A DNA stretch of 64,000 nt from NCBI GenBank assembly GCA_902167325.1, contig LR632930.1, forward strand, positions 3,472,001-3,536,000. The letters are read 5' to 3'. Within the stretch, counting starts at the first letter, position 1. The number at the start of each line of letters is the position of its first letter. The DNA is from Chitinophaga pinensis (GTDB lineage Bacteria > Bacteroidota > Bacteroidia > Chitinophagales > Chitinophagaceae). Below are positions 35,146 to 42,397 of the stretch, in pieces. The translations under genes and the position numbers were made by a program. Below the pieces are notes generated by a model. The model was not told the origin of the DNA. It worked only from the letters and a program-made list of their open reading frames with translations, and ran no database searches.

Positions 35146-35221
35146 ATGATACTCCTGTGTAGTTACTATGGAGTTTTTAACGTTCAGCTATGGGTTCCTC
35201 TCAATGCCTGGATTAAAAATA

Positions 35222-35253
35222 AGAAGGGCACTTCAATATTGATGTGCCCTTCT
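35222..35253 (-). terminator. Terminator of the response regulator
   Basis: A 10-bp stem AGAAGGGCAC (35222-35231) with complement at 35244-35253 around a 12-base AT-rich loop. On the minus strand it lies 22 bases after the regulator stop; the following T run is weak, so termination strength is uncertain. Confidence 0.65.
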
Positions 35254-35274
35254 CTATAATAAAATGTATTGCTC

Positions 35275-35913
35275 CTACTTCACCAACCCCCTCAAATACG
35301 CCTCCTTCACCAATCCCGCGGGGTGTTTGATATTCAGCTTCTGCGTAATGTTCAACCGGTGGCATTCAACTGTACGCAAGCTGATATATAGTTTATCCGC
35401 GATCTGCTGATTCGTGTGCTCACCCGCTATAAGTGTGAGCACTTCCGTTTCACGTTTGGTGAGCTGTACCTCCCGGCTGGGTTGCCGCTTACCCATAATC
35501 ATCTCGGAGAGCATGGCTTTTTCAAGACGTTTATCGAGATATTCTTCACCATCGAAGGCTTTGTTGATGGCTTCGAGGAGGCTATCTGGATCTGTGCTTT
35601 TCAGGAGGTAGCCGAGGGCGCCGTTACGCATCATCTTCTTCACATACATCGTTTCCTCATGGTTGGTGAGGGCGATCACTTTCACATCGGGGTAATTATC
35701 GGATACCTGCTTGCAGAGGTCTACGCCATTGGCATCGGGGAGCTGGATGTCGAGCAGGAGCACGTCTGGGGCTTCCTTCTCCAGCTCTTCCATGAGAGAG
35801 GCACCGGTGAGGGCTTTGAAGATGAGCTGGTGGTGGGGCGACGACTGAAGCATCGTTTCCAGTCCGTTGATAATTAGCAAATGGTCATCCGCGATGCCGA
35901 TCCTGATATGCAT
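35275..35913 (-). CDS. NarL/LuxR-type response regulator
   Basis: A 212-residue two-component regulator. The receiver domain (residues 1-125) has the acidic pair in GIADDH, the phospho-acceptor Asp55 in VLLLDIQLPDANG, the Thr in VIALTNHEE and the Lys in GYLLKSTDP. The C-terminal LuxR-type helix-turn-helix is LTKRETEVLTLIAGEHTNQQIADKLYISLRTVECHRLNI. It should bind DNA after phosphorylation. The HisKA_3-type sensor kinase at 37.0-38.9 kb, on the same strand, is the natural partner; only one divergent lipoprotein gene separates them. An AT-rich leader with TAAATTTG at 35951-35958 (minus strand) may be its promoter. Confidence 0.95.
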   Translation of the reverse strand: MHIRIGIADDHLLIINGLETMLQSSPHHQLIFKALTGASLMEELEKEAPDVLLLDIQLPDANGVDLCKQVSDNYPDVKVIALTNHEETMYVKKMMRNGALGYLLKSTDPDSLLEAINKAFDGEEYLDKRLEKAMLSEMIMGKRQPSREVQLTKRETEVLTLIAGEHTNQQIADKLYISLRTVECHRLNITQKLNIKHPAGLVKEAYLRGLVK

Positions 35914-36046
35914 AGTGCTCAGTTAAAAAGTATGTGACAGTAAATTTATGCAAATTTAACAGCTTCCTGTCCTAACTACTCCCAGTACTACTACGTAGTC
36001 CTGATAATCCCGTACTACACCCGTTTTCCGGCATTCCTTCCCGGTA

Positions 36047-36054
36047 TACTTTTG
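36047..36054 (+). promoter_or_regulatory. Candidate -7 element (TACTTTTG) for the 36073 lipoprotein
   Basis: Exact TAnnTTTG match ending 18 bases before the ATG at 36073; supports that start over the TTG at 36052, which overlaps the element. Confidence 0.45.
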
Positions 36055-36072
36055 TATCCTGAAACATCACAT

Positions 36073-36804
36073 ATGAAACAGCTCATTGTTACCTCTCTCT
36101 TCATTGCCCTCGCCATCACCACCGCCTGCAAAAAGGATGGCGACAATAACAACAACGGCGGACCCCAGAAAGGATATGTTACCGGTAAAGTCACAAATGC
36201 TGCCGGAACACCCATTAAAGGAGCTAAGGTCATTATCGACCACAGCATCTTCTGGAATTCTAACGTCACAACCTCTTCCAAAGACGACGGCACCTACAGC
36301 GTAAAGATCCCCATCGGCTCCTGGTACGCATTTGGCGAAATTACGGTCGATTACAACGGCAGGAAGTTCAAGATGGACCTCCATCCCGACAACTCCGATG
36401 GTTTCGGGGGAGAAGGTGCCGTGCGCAATTTCATCTGGAAGCTGTCCGGCGAAAAAACAGAGCCTTTGTCTGGCAGCTATGGTGGTGTTGTCGAGTTTAA
36501 CAGTGCCATTGGTGATTACGATGTGCTGGACGACCGTGATATCATATGGAAGTTCACGCCTTCCGGTCCGCTGATCGATGGTTCGGCAGGACAGGTACTG
36601 ACCCGGCAATCGGAAAACGGTAATGATCTGCGGGACGTACCCATCGGCAGGTATAAGGTGACAGCCACTTATAAAGGCAAAGCCCTGAAACTCAAAAAAT
36701 GGCGTACGCAGGATGCCTACGGGGCAGACGTTACATTTGATTTCTATCCCACCTTCGAGTCATTCTGCAACAATTGCGCGATCCTCGAATACACAACAAA
36801 ATAA
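36073..36804 (+). CDS. Lipoprotein with carboxypeptidase-regulatory-like domain
   Basis: A 243-residue envelope lipoprotein. The signal MKQLIVTSLFIALAITTACK ends in lipobox TTAC with Cys19, followed by an Asp/Asn-rich spacer. Residues ~35-110 form a carboxypeptidase-regulatory-like (transthyretin-type) beta sandwich: GYVTGKVTNAAGTPIKGAKV, TTSSKDDGTYSVKIPIGSWY, AFGEITVDYNGRKFKMDL. The remaining half (VEFNSAIGDYDVLDDRDIIWKF, IGRYKVTATYKGKALKLKKW) is beta-rich with no known family; it ends with two close Cys (FCNNCAI). The start at 36073 is fixed by the promoter and signal. It lies between the regulator and kinase genes but on the other strand, and may be one of their targets (inference). Confidence 0.82.
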   Translation: MKQLIVTSLFIALAITTACKKDGDNNNNGGPQKGYVTGKVTNAAGTPIKGAKVIIDHSIFWNSNVTTSSKDDGTYSVKIPIGSWYAFGEITVDYNGRKFKMDLHPDNSDGFGGEGAVRNFIWKLSGEKTEPLSGSYGGVVEFNSAIGDYDVLDDRDIIWKFTPSGPLIDGSAGQVLTRQSENGNDLRDVPIGRYKVTATYKGKALKLKKWRTQDAYGADVTFDFYPTFESFCNNCAILEYTTK

Positions 36805-36991
36805 AGCGATTTGCCGCCATCCGGCCGCATCCGGTTCGTTCCCCAAAAACAACCTCATCATCCATCCACCCCAGATCCCCATCGTTAAACGGAATCCATG
36901 ACCCCAAAGCAACCGTGCAGCGCTATTTCCTGAATGACGTGACCATGCACAGGTATTTATCCCTGTAACAACAGGTCCCTTTGATGATGAT

Positions 36992-37034
36992 CCCGTTCTC
37001 CCTGCTTCATCACAGCGGAGGACGGGTTTTTTTT
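36992..37034 (+). terminator. Terminator after the 36073 lipoprotein
   Basis: A 10-bp stem CCCGTTCTCC (36992-37001) with complement at 37017-37026 (one G-T pair), then eight T at 37027-37034. The T run overlaps the stop codon of the convergent kinase gene. The 36805-36991 stretch shows nothing else. Confidence 0.85.
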
Positions 37035-38880
37035 ATGCGTGCAGGTTGGCGAATTCAGCGTAGATGCTCGTGCCCTCACCCGGGCGACTGCTGATCTCGT
37101 AATGCCCCTTCAGGAGATTGATACGGGTAACCATATTGCCCAGTCCGATCCCTTTGCCGGGTGTAACAGCGGTATCGAAGCCTTTGCCATTGTCTTCCAC
37201 TGTGAGGGTGAGGATACCATTGTCGTACCCCAGTTGCACGATGGCTTCTGAAGCGCCGGCATGGCGGATGATGTTGTTCATGGCTTCCTGTATAATGCGG
37301 TAGATAAGGAGTTCCTGACCACTTTCCAGCTGGGGCAGTTCCCCTACGGTATAGAGATTGATGGACAGGCCGGGGTGGCTGATCTTGGCGAGGAAGGCGC
37401 GTACGGCATATTCCAGTCCTTCCTGCAGCAGGATCTCCGGATCGAGGCTGTGGGAGATGTTACGCACTTCCCGGGCCGCATCTTCGATAAGGGAAACCAC
37501 CCGTTGGGAGGCATCGGTATCGGCAGCACGTACGGCATGCATGTGGATTTTAGCAGCCGAAAGGATGCTGCCTACGCCATCGTGCAGCTCCTGTGCCGTA
37601 CGGGCACGCTCTTTCTCTTCACCATCGAGCTGTGCCAGCAGCAGCTGGGTACGTTTGCGTTCGTTAGCGGCTTTCTGCCGCTGGCGGAAGAGTACCCATA
37701 CCACAGCGCCTGCGCCTACCAGTATGGCTACAATACCCCAGGAAAGCCATATCCAGAAGTCTTTTTGCTGCAGTTTGAGCTGTTGCTCCGCCAGGGCCTG
37801 TTTGTTACGGGCAGTGGCATACTGGATCTCCAGCTCGTTGATGGCGGCCTGGGTAGCCGTATTGTTCATACTGTCGTTGAGTACAGTGTATTTCTTCCAG
37901 TATTCGAGGGCGAGGGCGGGCTGGCCCTGCATTTCTTTCAGTTCAGTTCCCAGTTTGAAGAGGTCGCGCAGCTCGCTGCGGGGGAAGATGTTCTCCGCTT
38001 CGAGGATCACCCGGTCGAAGTGCGGGGCAGCTTTGCCCGGTTGCTTCAGGTGAGTGAAGGTTTCTGCATAAAGGTGATCGACATATATCCTGTAATCTGG
38101 CGGTACGGTGGGAGAGAGGCGCTTCATAGCCTGGTTGTTCCAGATGAGGGCGGAATCATGTTTGCCGAGGCGGTTATAAATGCTGCCGAGGTTGATGTAA
38201 GCGCAGAGCTGGAGGATGGTGTCTTGCCGCTGCAGGCCTATCCGCAGTACATCATGAGCATGCCGGATGGCATCCGGGTACATTTTATTGGTGGTTTCGC
38301 TTGCGAGGAGGTTTACGAGGCTCCGGCCGATGGTGATGGTATCTTTCAGGGCGAGAGCGGTTTCGTGGCCTTTACGGGCGTATATGAGGCTTTTAGGGTA
38401 GTTCCCGAGGTCGAGCAGGATGGAGGCGAGGTTGGTGTAGTATTTCTGAAGGTTCACCTGGTCGTTCAGCTCCTGGGCCAGTTCCAGTGCCTTAATGAGA
38501 TGGTCTGCGGCTTTCTGGAGCTGTCCCATGGCCTGGTATTGGAGCGCCATGTTGTTGTAGGCGCCCGAGGCTTTGGAGTAATTCTTTATTTCCAGTGATT
38601 TTTCCAGCTGGAGTGTGGCTACCTGCAGGGCATCTTCAAAGCGGAGGTTGTTATAGAGGAAGAGGGTGTAGCGGCGGGTGTAATCCAGTAAACCGTCGGT
38701 AAAGTTCAGTTGCTGCGCCAGTGCACCTGCCTTTTTGAAGTAATAATCTGCAGAGTCCGGTTCGCTGCTGGCTTTGGCAGTTGCGGTGGATATCCAGTTA
38801 CGAACGGTAGTGGTATCCTGTCCGTTGGCAGAGGGGATGGCGAAGAGGAGGCAGAGTATTGGTAGAAGGATGAGGCGCAT
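37033..38880 (-). CDS. TPR-containing sensor histidine kinase (HisKA_3/NarX-DesK type)
   Basis: A 615-residue membrane sensor. A signal peptide (MRLILLPILCLLFAIPSANGQ) leads a periplasmic region with about six TPR-like helical repeats (residues ~45-340, e.g. YSKASGAYNNMALQYQAMGQ, AYINLGSIYNRLGKHDSALI). Then come a coiled coil, one membrane helix (~376-398, WIWLSWGIVAILVGAGAVVWVLF), a dimerisation/phospho-acceptor region with His433 in AQELHDGVGSIL and an HATPase domain (NNIIRHAGASEAIVQL, VEDNGKGFDT, GIGLGNMVTRI). The HisKA_3 type pairs with NarL-type regulators such as the one at 35.3-35.9 kb. TATATTTG at 38906-38913 gives a good promoter. Confidence 0.95.
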   Translation of the reverse strand: MRLILLPILCLLFAIPSANGQDTTTVRNWISTATAKASSEPDSADYYFKKAGALAQQLNFTDGLLDYTRRYTLFLYNNLRFEDALQVATLQLEKSLEIKNYSKASGAYNNMALQYQAMGQLQKAADHLIKALELAQELNDQVNLQKYYTNLASILLDLGNYPKSLIYARKGHETALALKDTITIGRSLVNLLASETTNKMYPDAIRHAHDVLRIGLQRQDTILQLCAYINLGSIYNRLGKHDSALIWNNQAMKRLSPTVPPDYRIYVDHLYAETFTHLKQPGKAAPHFDRVILEAENIFPRSELRDLFKLGTELKEMQGQPALALEYWKKYTVLNDSMNNTATQAAINELEIQYATARNKQALAEQQLKLQQKDFWIWLSWGIVAILVGAGAVVWVLFRQRQKAANERKRTQLLLAQLDGEEKERARTAQELHDGVGSILSAAKIHMHAVRAADTDASQRVVSLIEDAAREVRNISHSLDPEILLQEGLEYAVRAFLAKISHPGLSINLYTVGELPQLESGQELLIYRIIQEAMNNIIRHAGASEAIVQLGYDNGILTLTVEDNGKGFDTAVTPGKGIGLGNMVTRINLLKGHYEISSRPGEGTSIYAEFANLHA

Positions 38881-38905
38881 GGTTACGGTATGGCAGTAAG
38901 CCGGA

Positions 38906-38913
38906 CAAATATA
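38906..38913 (-). promoter_or_regulatory. Candidate -7 element (TATATTTG) for the TPR kinase
   Basis: Exact TAnnTTTG match on the minus strand, 25 bases before the kinase ATG. Confidence 0.45.
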
Positions 38914-38916
38914 ATG

Positions 38917-38943
38917 AAAAAGCCGCCCGGTGGGAGCGGCTTT
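38917..38943 (-). terminator. Terminator of the 38962 gene
   Basis: AAAGCCGC (38919-38926) pairs with GCGGCTTT (38936-38943) with a 9-base loop; T residues follow on the minus strand. Confidence 0.75.
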
Positions 38944-38961
38944 CCTATGTGCGGTAAACGG

Positions 38962-39540
38962 TTATTTCAGTTTCTTTTTGACATAGATACCGAAGGCTTT
39001 GCCGGCATCGGCATAGGCATCAGCTATACGAAGGCCGGTAGCTTCCGCGCGGCCTACTGCTTCGGTGACCCGGAACTTTGCCACGGGCTTTTTCGGATTT
39101 TGTGTATCGGTAACGATGATATCCGCTTCTATGTTGGCTTTCCCCATTTTTACCACGGCGTAAAAGCCCGGCTCAATGAAGGTGGTGGATACGGTCATGA
39201 CGTATTGTGCATTTGGGAAATCGCCCACTACCTTGTTTTCGGCGTATTTATTGAAAAGCGCGATGAACTTGCGTTTATAGTGTTTTTCCTTGTCGTTGTT
39301 CCAGGAATCGACCCATTCATCACCGCGACCTGCCTCTTTGGCATTGAGTTCGGTGCGTCTTCTTTTGAGATAGTTCTCTTCTTTGCCGGCTTCGCCGACG
39401 CGGCATTTGTCGTAGGTGAATACGAGGTGGAAGGTGTCGATGGCTTTAAGGGCTTCCTGTTTCCCGCCTGCCGGGGTGATTTCCTGGGCGGAGGAGCTGA
39501 TGGTTGCCGTGAGTGCGGCAGCGAGGAGCATGAATCGCAT
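38962..39540 (-). CDS. Small secreted hypothetical protein
   Basis: A 192-residue exported protein with signal peptide MRFMLLAAALTATISSSAQ; an upstream in-frame start at 39627 is rejected because it buries this signal. The mature part has a Lys/Arg-rich middle (LKRRRTELNAKEAG, KEKHYKRKFIALFNKYAENK) and a beta-rich end (QYVMTVSTTFIEPGFYAVVKMGKANIEADIIVTD, FRVTEAVGRAEATGLRIADAYADAGKAFGIYVKKKLK). This second part recalls small lipid- or ligand-binding proteins seen in Bacteroidota, but no family name is secure. It precedes the kinase gene on the same strand, separated by a terminator and by the kinase's own promoter. Confidence 0.72.
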   Translation of the reverse strand: MRFMLLAAALTATISSSAQEITPAGGKQEALKAIDTFHLVFTYDKCRVGEAGKEENYLKRRRTELNAKEAGRGDEWVDSWNNDKEKHYKRKFIALFNKYAENKVVGDFPNAQYVMTVSTTFIEPGFYAVVKMGKANIEADIIVTDTQNPKKPVAKFRVTEAVGRAEATGLRIADAYADAGKAFGIYVKKKLK

Positions 39541-39657
39541 GATAAATTGTTTAGGTATGAGGGATTGCGGGGATGAATATAACACAAAAGTCCGGATTGC
39601 AGGAGGGGAGCGGGCAACCGGAAACAAGGGTTAGGATAAGGCGCGAAATTTCTTAAA

Positions 39658-39713
39658 GGGAGCGCTGCGTGGGTGAAGCGAAGCGTTCCCCTGTGCCCTG
39701 GAGGGTTACAGGG
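39658..39713. other. Two consecutive hairpins in intergenic DNA
   Basis: First hairpin: GGGAGCGCT (39658-39666) with AGCGTTCCC (39682-39690), 9 bp with one G-T pair. Second: GCCCTG (39695-39700) with CAGGGC (39709-39714). Neither has a T run. A further near-palindrome centred on TGTCATGACA lies at 39784-39802. They lie downstream of the 39-residue ORF on the minus strand. A structured RNA or a weak terminator are both possible. Confidence 0.35.
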
Positions 39714-39806
39714 CGGACTAAGTTACGGTACAATGGAACCCGCTGCTGTCATGTTTGGTCCTGAAGATGGGGTAATCTTGTCAGGCAATGTCATGACATG
39801 CCGAAA

Positions 39807-39926
39807 CTAGATGAACAAATCCTGTGTAGCATCAAATTCATCCTGTTTGTTGATGACGTTTCTGATAAACGGAATCAAAGCAAGGCCAATCGTAAAAATC
39901 ACCAGCAGTACATTTCTGATTTTCAT
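39807..39926 (-). CDS. 39-residue single-helix membrane peptide
   Basis: A small gene reading leftward: MKIRNVLLVIFTIGLALIPF for the first 20 residues, then a short polar end IRNVINKQDEFDATQDLFI and TAG. Residues 5-20 form one membrane helix and the positive residues before it predict the N-terminus inside. AAAGGAT stands directly before the ATG, a better ribosome site than most genes here have. There is no other gene for 270 bases on either side. The function is unknown; such peptides often are membrane-regulatory or stress peptides, but nothing in the sequence proves this. Confidence 0.55.
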   Translation of the reverse strand: MKIRNVLLVIFTIGLALIPFIRNVINKQDEFDATQDLFI

Positions 39927-40214
39927 ATCCTTTCGTTTTTATCTGTCTATGTATAACTAAAATACGTGCCAAAAGGTTAAATGCTGCCGCAGTGAAAAAA
40001 TCCGTTTTGCGTAGGAAAAATGCACCATTTAATCGAAGTCCGCGCCCGGCTTGGATTTAACACTACGTTCATCTATCGGAATTCAAAATGATATAGATAC
40101 AAACAATATCGTAGTGCAATAAATCTATTTGATTTATCCCTTTTTGAAATGGAACTTTGCGGCGGCAATAATGCAACAGCATAGCAGTAAAAATCAATAA
40201 ACAGATATAGAATC

Positions 40215-40769
40215 ATGAAAAATGCAGTTTTATCAGTAGGGGCCCAATTCCCTGAGTTCACAAAAAAGGCAGTAGTTTCCATCGAGAAAGGCAAGGAGTT
40301 CTATGAAATCTCTTCCGAAGAGATCAAAGCTTCCGGAAAATGGATGGTGATGTTCTGGTGGCCGAAGGATTTTACATTTGTTTGTCCTACCGAAATCGCC
40401 GAATTTAACAATCACTACCAGGATTTCGCTGACCGCGATGCTATCCTGATCGGCGCTTCCACCGATTCTGAATTTGTTCACCTCGCATGGAGGAACAACC
40501 ACGACGACCTCCGTGGCCTGAAATTCCCCATGCTGGCAGATACTTCCAAGAGCCTGGCAGACGAGCTGGGTATCCTCGAAGCCAACGAAAAGATCGCTTA
40601 CCGCGCTACTTTCGTGGTTGACCCCCAGGGTATTGTTCGCTGGACTTCCGTATACGACCTCTCTGTTGGCCGTAACGTGAAAGAAGTGATCCGTGTGATG
40701 GACGCGCTGCAGACAGACGAGCTGTGCCCCTGCAACTGGCAGAAAGGCGAGGCTACGATCAATGCTTAA
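40215..40769 (+). CDS. ahpC: Peroxiredoxin (AhpC/TSA type)
   Basis: A 184-residue thiol peroxidase that reduces hydrogen peroxide and organic peroxides in the cytosol. The peroxidatic Cys57 is in the motif DFTFVCPTEIAEF. The resolving Cys is in the C-terminal ELCPCNW (Cys171 and Cys173). The Thr/Arg environment (RWTSVYDLSVGRNVKEVIRVMDAL) is that of AhpC. The short C-terminal end is like AhpC forms that work with AhpD rather than AhpF. The next gene, 79 bases on, is an AhpD-like carboxymuconolactone-decarboxylase protein with a CxxC centre, so the two probably work as electron partner and peroxidase. An intrinsic terminator between them implies that part of the transcripts end after this gene. 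Confidence 0.93.
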   Translation: MKNAVLSVGAQFPEFTKKAVVSIEKGKEFYEISSEEIKASGKWMVMFWWPKDFTFVCPTEIAEFNNHYQDFADRDAILIGASTDSEFVHLAWRNNHDDLRGLKFPMLADTSKSLADELGILEANEKIAYRATFVVDPQGIVRWTSVYDLSVGRNVKEVIRVMDALQTDELCPCNWQKGEATINA

Positions 40770-40787
40770 TCTCGTAACGTTATTTCG

Positions 40788-40825
40788 TGGCCGGACGGCA
40801 AAGTGGCTTGTCCGGCCATTTTTTT
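40788..40825 (+). terminator. Terminator between peroxiredoxin and AhpD-like genes
   Basis: A perfect 9-bp stem TGGCCGGAC (40788-40796) with complement at 40810-40818, 13-base loop, then seven T at 40819-40825. Confidence 0.88.
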
Positions 40826-40848
40826 AACCCTCTCAAACCGTACAACCG

Positions 40849-41436
40849 ATGTTTGCAACCAATACAAGCGATACCGCGCAGCAGATCCTGCAGGCTGTAG
40901 GCCTGGGCGCGTCAGCAGTACCTTCCAAACTGGCCGCACTGGCTGCGGTGGACGCACGCTATCTGAAAGATCTGAAAATCAATGTTTCCAATGCGCTCGA
41001 CGCGGCGTCCATGGAAAAGAAAGAGGCTTACCTGATCGGCCTGTCTGTAGCCGTTAACGAGAAGCTGGCCGCCCTGCAGGGTGGTTTTGAGCAGCTGGCG
41101 CTGGCAGCAGGGGCTACCGATAAGGAGATAGCCGAGGTGATCAGCTGTACTTCGCTCATGAATGCGAATAACGTGTATTACCGTTTCCGCCACTTCGTGG
41201 AAAAGGAGTTTTATACCAGTGCGCCGGCAGGAATCCGGATGAGTATTATGGCCAATCCGGTGATCGGAAAGGAGTTTTTTGAGCTGGTTAGCCTTGTTGT
41301 GAGTGCTTTGAACGGATGTCAGATGTGTGTAACTTCTCACGAAGAGGCACTTTTGAAGCATGGCACTTCTCAGCAGCGGGTGGCAGACGCAGTGAGGCTG
41401 GGCGCGGTTATCAAGAGCCTGGGCGTGTTGTTTTGA
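40849..41436 (+). CDS. AhpD-like carboxymuconolactone decarboxylase family protein
   Basis: A 195-residue all-helical protein of the AhpD/CMD family. The redox centre is NGCQMCVTSHEEALLKHG with Cys157 and Cys160 and the following His, the arrangement in AhpD, which passes electrons to AhpC. The first half repeats the fold (LAALAAVDARYLKDLKINVSNAL ... KEAYLIGLSVAVNEK) and carries the conserved ASMEKKEAY-like segment. The helix ADAVRLGAVIKSLGVLF closes the domain. It directly follows the peroxiredoxin gene. An AhpF-type reductase is absent here, so this pair may take its electrons through lipoyl or thioredoxin systems (inference). Confidence 0.9.
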   Translation: MFATNTSDTAQQILQAVGLGASAVPSKLAALAAVDARYLKDLKINVSNALDAASMEKKEAYLIGLSVAVNEKLAALQGGFEQLALAAGATDKEIAEVISCTSLMNANNVYYRFRHFVEKEFYTSAPAGIRMSIMANPVIGKEFFELVSLVVSALNGCQMCVTSHEEALLKHGTSQQRVADAVRLGAVIKSLGVLF

Positions 41437-41552
41437 TGCCGGCCACTGTCCATAATATTAGACAGTCAATTTGGGGTGTTAATAAAAACACTTTCCATAA
41501 TTTGATATTTACCAAAATTAATGCGACTTTTGCAGTCCAAAATTTTTAGAAC

Positions 41553-41792
41553 ATGGCTAGAGTATGTCAGGTGACTGGGAAAAAACCTATTACAGGTCAT
41601 CACGTATCTTTCTCGAACATTAAGACAAAGAGAAGGTTTCTGCCCAATCTGCAGACAAAGCGTTTCTTTTTGGCGGAAGAAGACCGTTGGATTACTATGA
41701 AAGTATCTGCGGACGGTCTGAGAACCATCAACAAGCGTGGTCTCTACACTGTAGTGAAAGAGATGCGCGCAGCAGGTAGGAAAGACGTTTAA
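41553..41792 (+). CDS. rpmB: 50S ribosomal protein L28
   Basis: A 79-residue ribosomal protein of the large subunit. [20 protein letters not shown] is the diagnostic L28 start, followed by [19 protein letters not shown] and a basic C-terminus. First gene of the conserved Bacteroidota block rpmB-rpmG-DUF4295-ftsY, with rpmG 41 bases downstream. Confidence 0.98.
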   Translation: MARVCQVTGKKPITGHHVSFSNIKTKRRFLPNLQTKRFFLAEEDRWITMKVSADGLRTINKRGLYTVVKEMRAAGRKDV

Positions 41793-41797
41793 TTCAT

Positions 41798-41819
41798 TCG
41801 GTATCAACTCGGTATCAAC
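41798..41819 (+). repeat. 11-bp direct repeat (TCGGTATCAAC) between rpmB and rpmG
   Basis: The unit TCGGTATCAAC occurs twice back to back with no mismatch, within the 41-base gap between two ribosomal genes. Confidence 0.9.
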
Positions 41820-41833
41820 TTAACCAGCATAAA

Positions 41834-42016
41834 ATGGCAAAGAAAGGTAACAGAGTACAGGTAATCCTCGAGTGCACAGAGCATAAAAACTCTGGTCAGC
41901 CCGGGACTTCCCGTTACATCTCCAACAAGAACAAGAAGAACACTCCGGAGCGTCTGGAGCTGAAAAAGTACAATCCCATTCTCCGGAAGGTAACTGTGCA
42001 CAAAGAAATTAAATAA
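41834..42016 (+). CDS. rpmG: 50S ribosomal protein L33
   Basis: A 60-residue large-subunit protein. [44 protein letters not shown] and the C-terminal KVTVHKEIK are typical of L33. Only one Cys is present, so it belongs to the zinc-independent type without the CxxC pairs. Lies between rpmB and the DUF4295 gene. Confidence 0.98.
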   Translation: MAKKGNRVQVILECTEHKNSGQPGTSRYISNKNKKNTPERLELKKYNPILRKVTVHKEIK

Positions 42017-42114
42017 GGTCGGAATTAATTGCCTGGCTGTTAATCGTATACGTCTATTCGATTAGCGCTTGACGATTGATAACCTTTCTAATTAACGATT
42101 AACATTTATACAAA

Positions 42115-42288
42115 ATGGCAAAACAAGCATCTAAGAACTCGAAAGTAAAAGACTTGAAGGCTGCAGCTGAATCGAAAGTATGGACGAAAGTGATCAAAGC
42201 TGAGCGTTCACCTAAATCCGGCGCTTATACCTTCAAGGAGCAGATCATCCACAAGGATACTGTAACTGAGTTCTTTAACAAAAAGTAA
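42115..42288 (+). CDS. DUF4295 protein (Bacteroidota ribosomal protein bL38)
   Basis: A 57-residue basic protein starting MAKQASKNSKVKDLKAAAES and ending TVTEFFNKK. The middle VIKAERSPKSGAYTFKEQIIHKD is diagnostic for DUF4295. The family was seen as an extra large-subunit protein, named bL38, in the Flavobacterium johnsoniae ribosome structure (from memory). It is 98 bases after rpmG and has an intrinsic terminator behind it; ftsY follows. This position is the usual one in Bacteroidota and fits a ribosomal role. Confidence 0.9.
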   Translation: MAKQASKNSKVKDLKAAAESKVWTKVIKAERSPKSGAYTFKEQIIHKDTVTEFFNKK

Positions 42289-42316
42289 TTCGGCTTTACT
42301 AATCATACTGCACAGG

Positions 42317-42345
42317 AGCTGTTCGTAATTGACGAACGGCTTTTT
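42317..42345 (+). terminator. Terminator after DUF4295 gene
   Basis: AGCTGTTCG (42317-42325) pairs with CGAACGGCT (42333-42341) with one G-T pair and a 7-base loop, then TTTT. Confidence 0.75.
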
Positions 42346-42397
42346 GTGTTTATATCCTTATTTTCGCATAGTTTTTTAACCACTAGCCACCTCCAGT

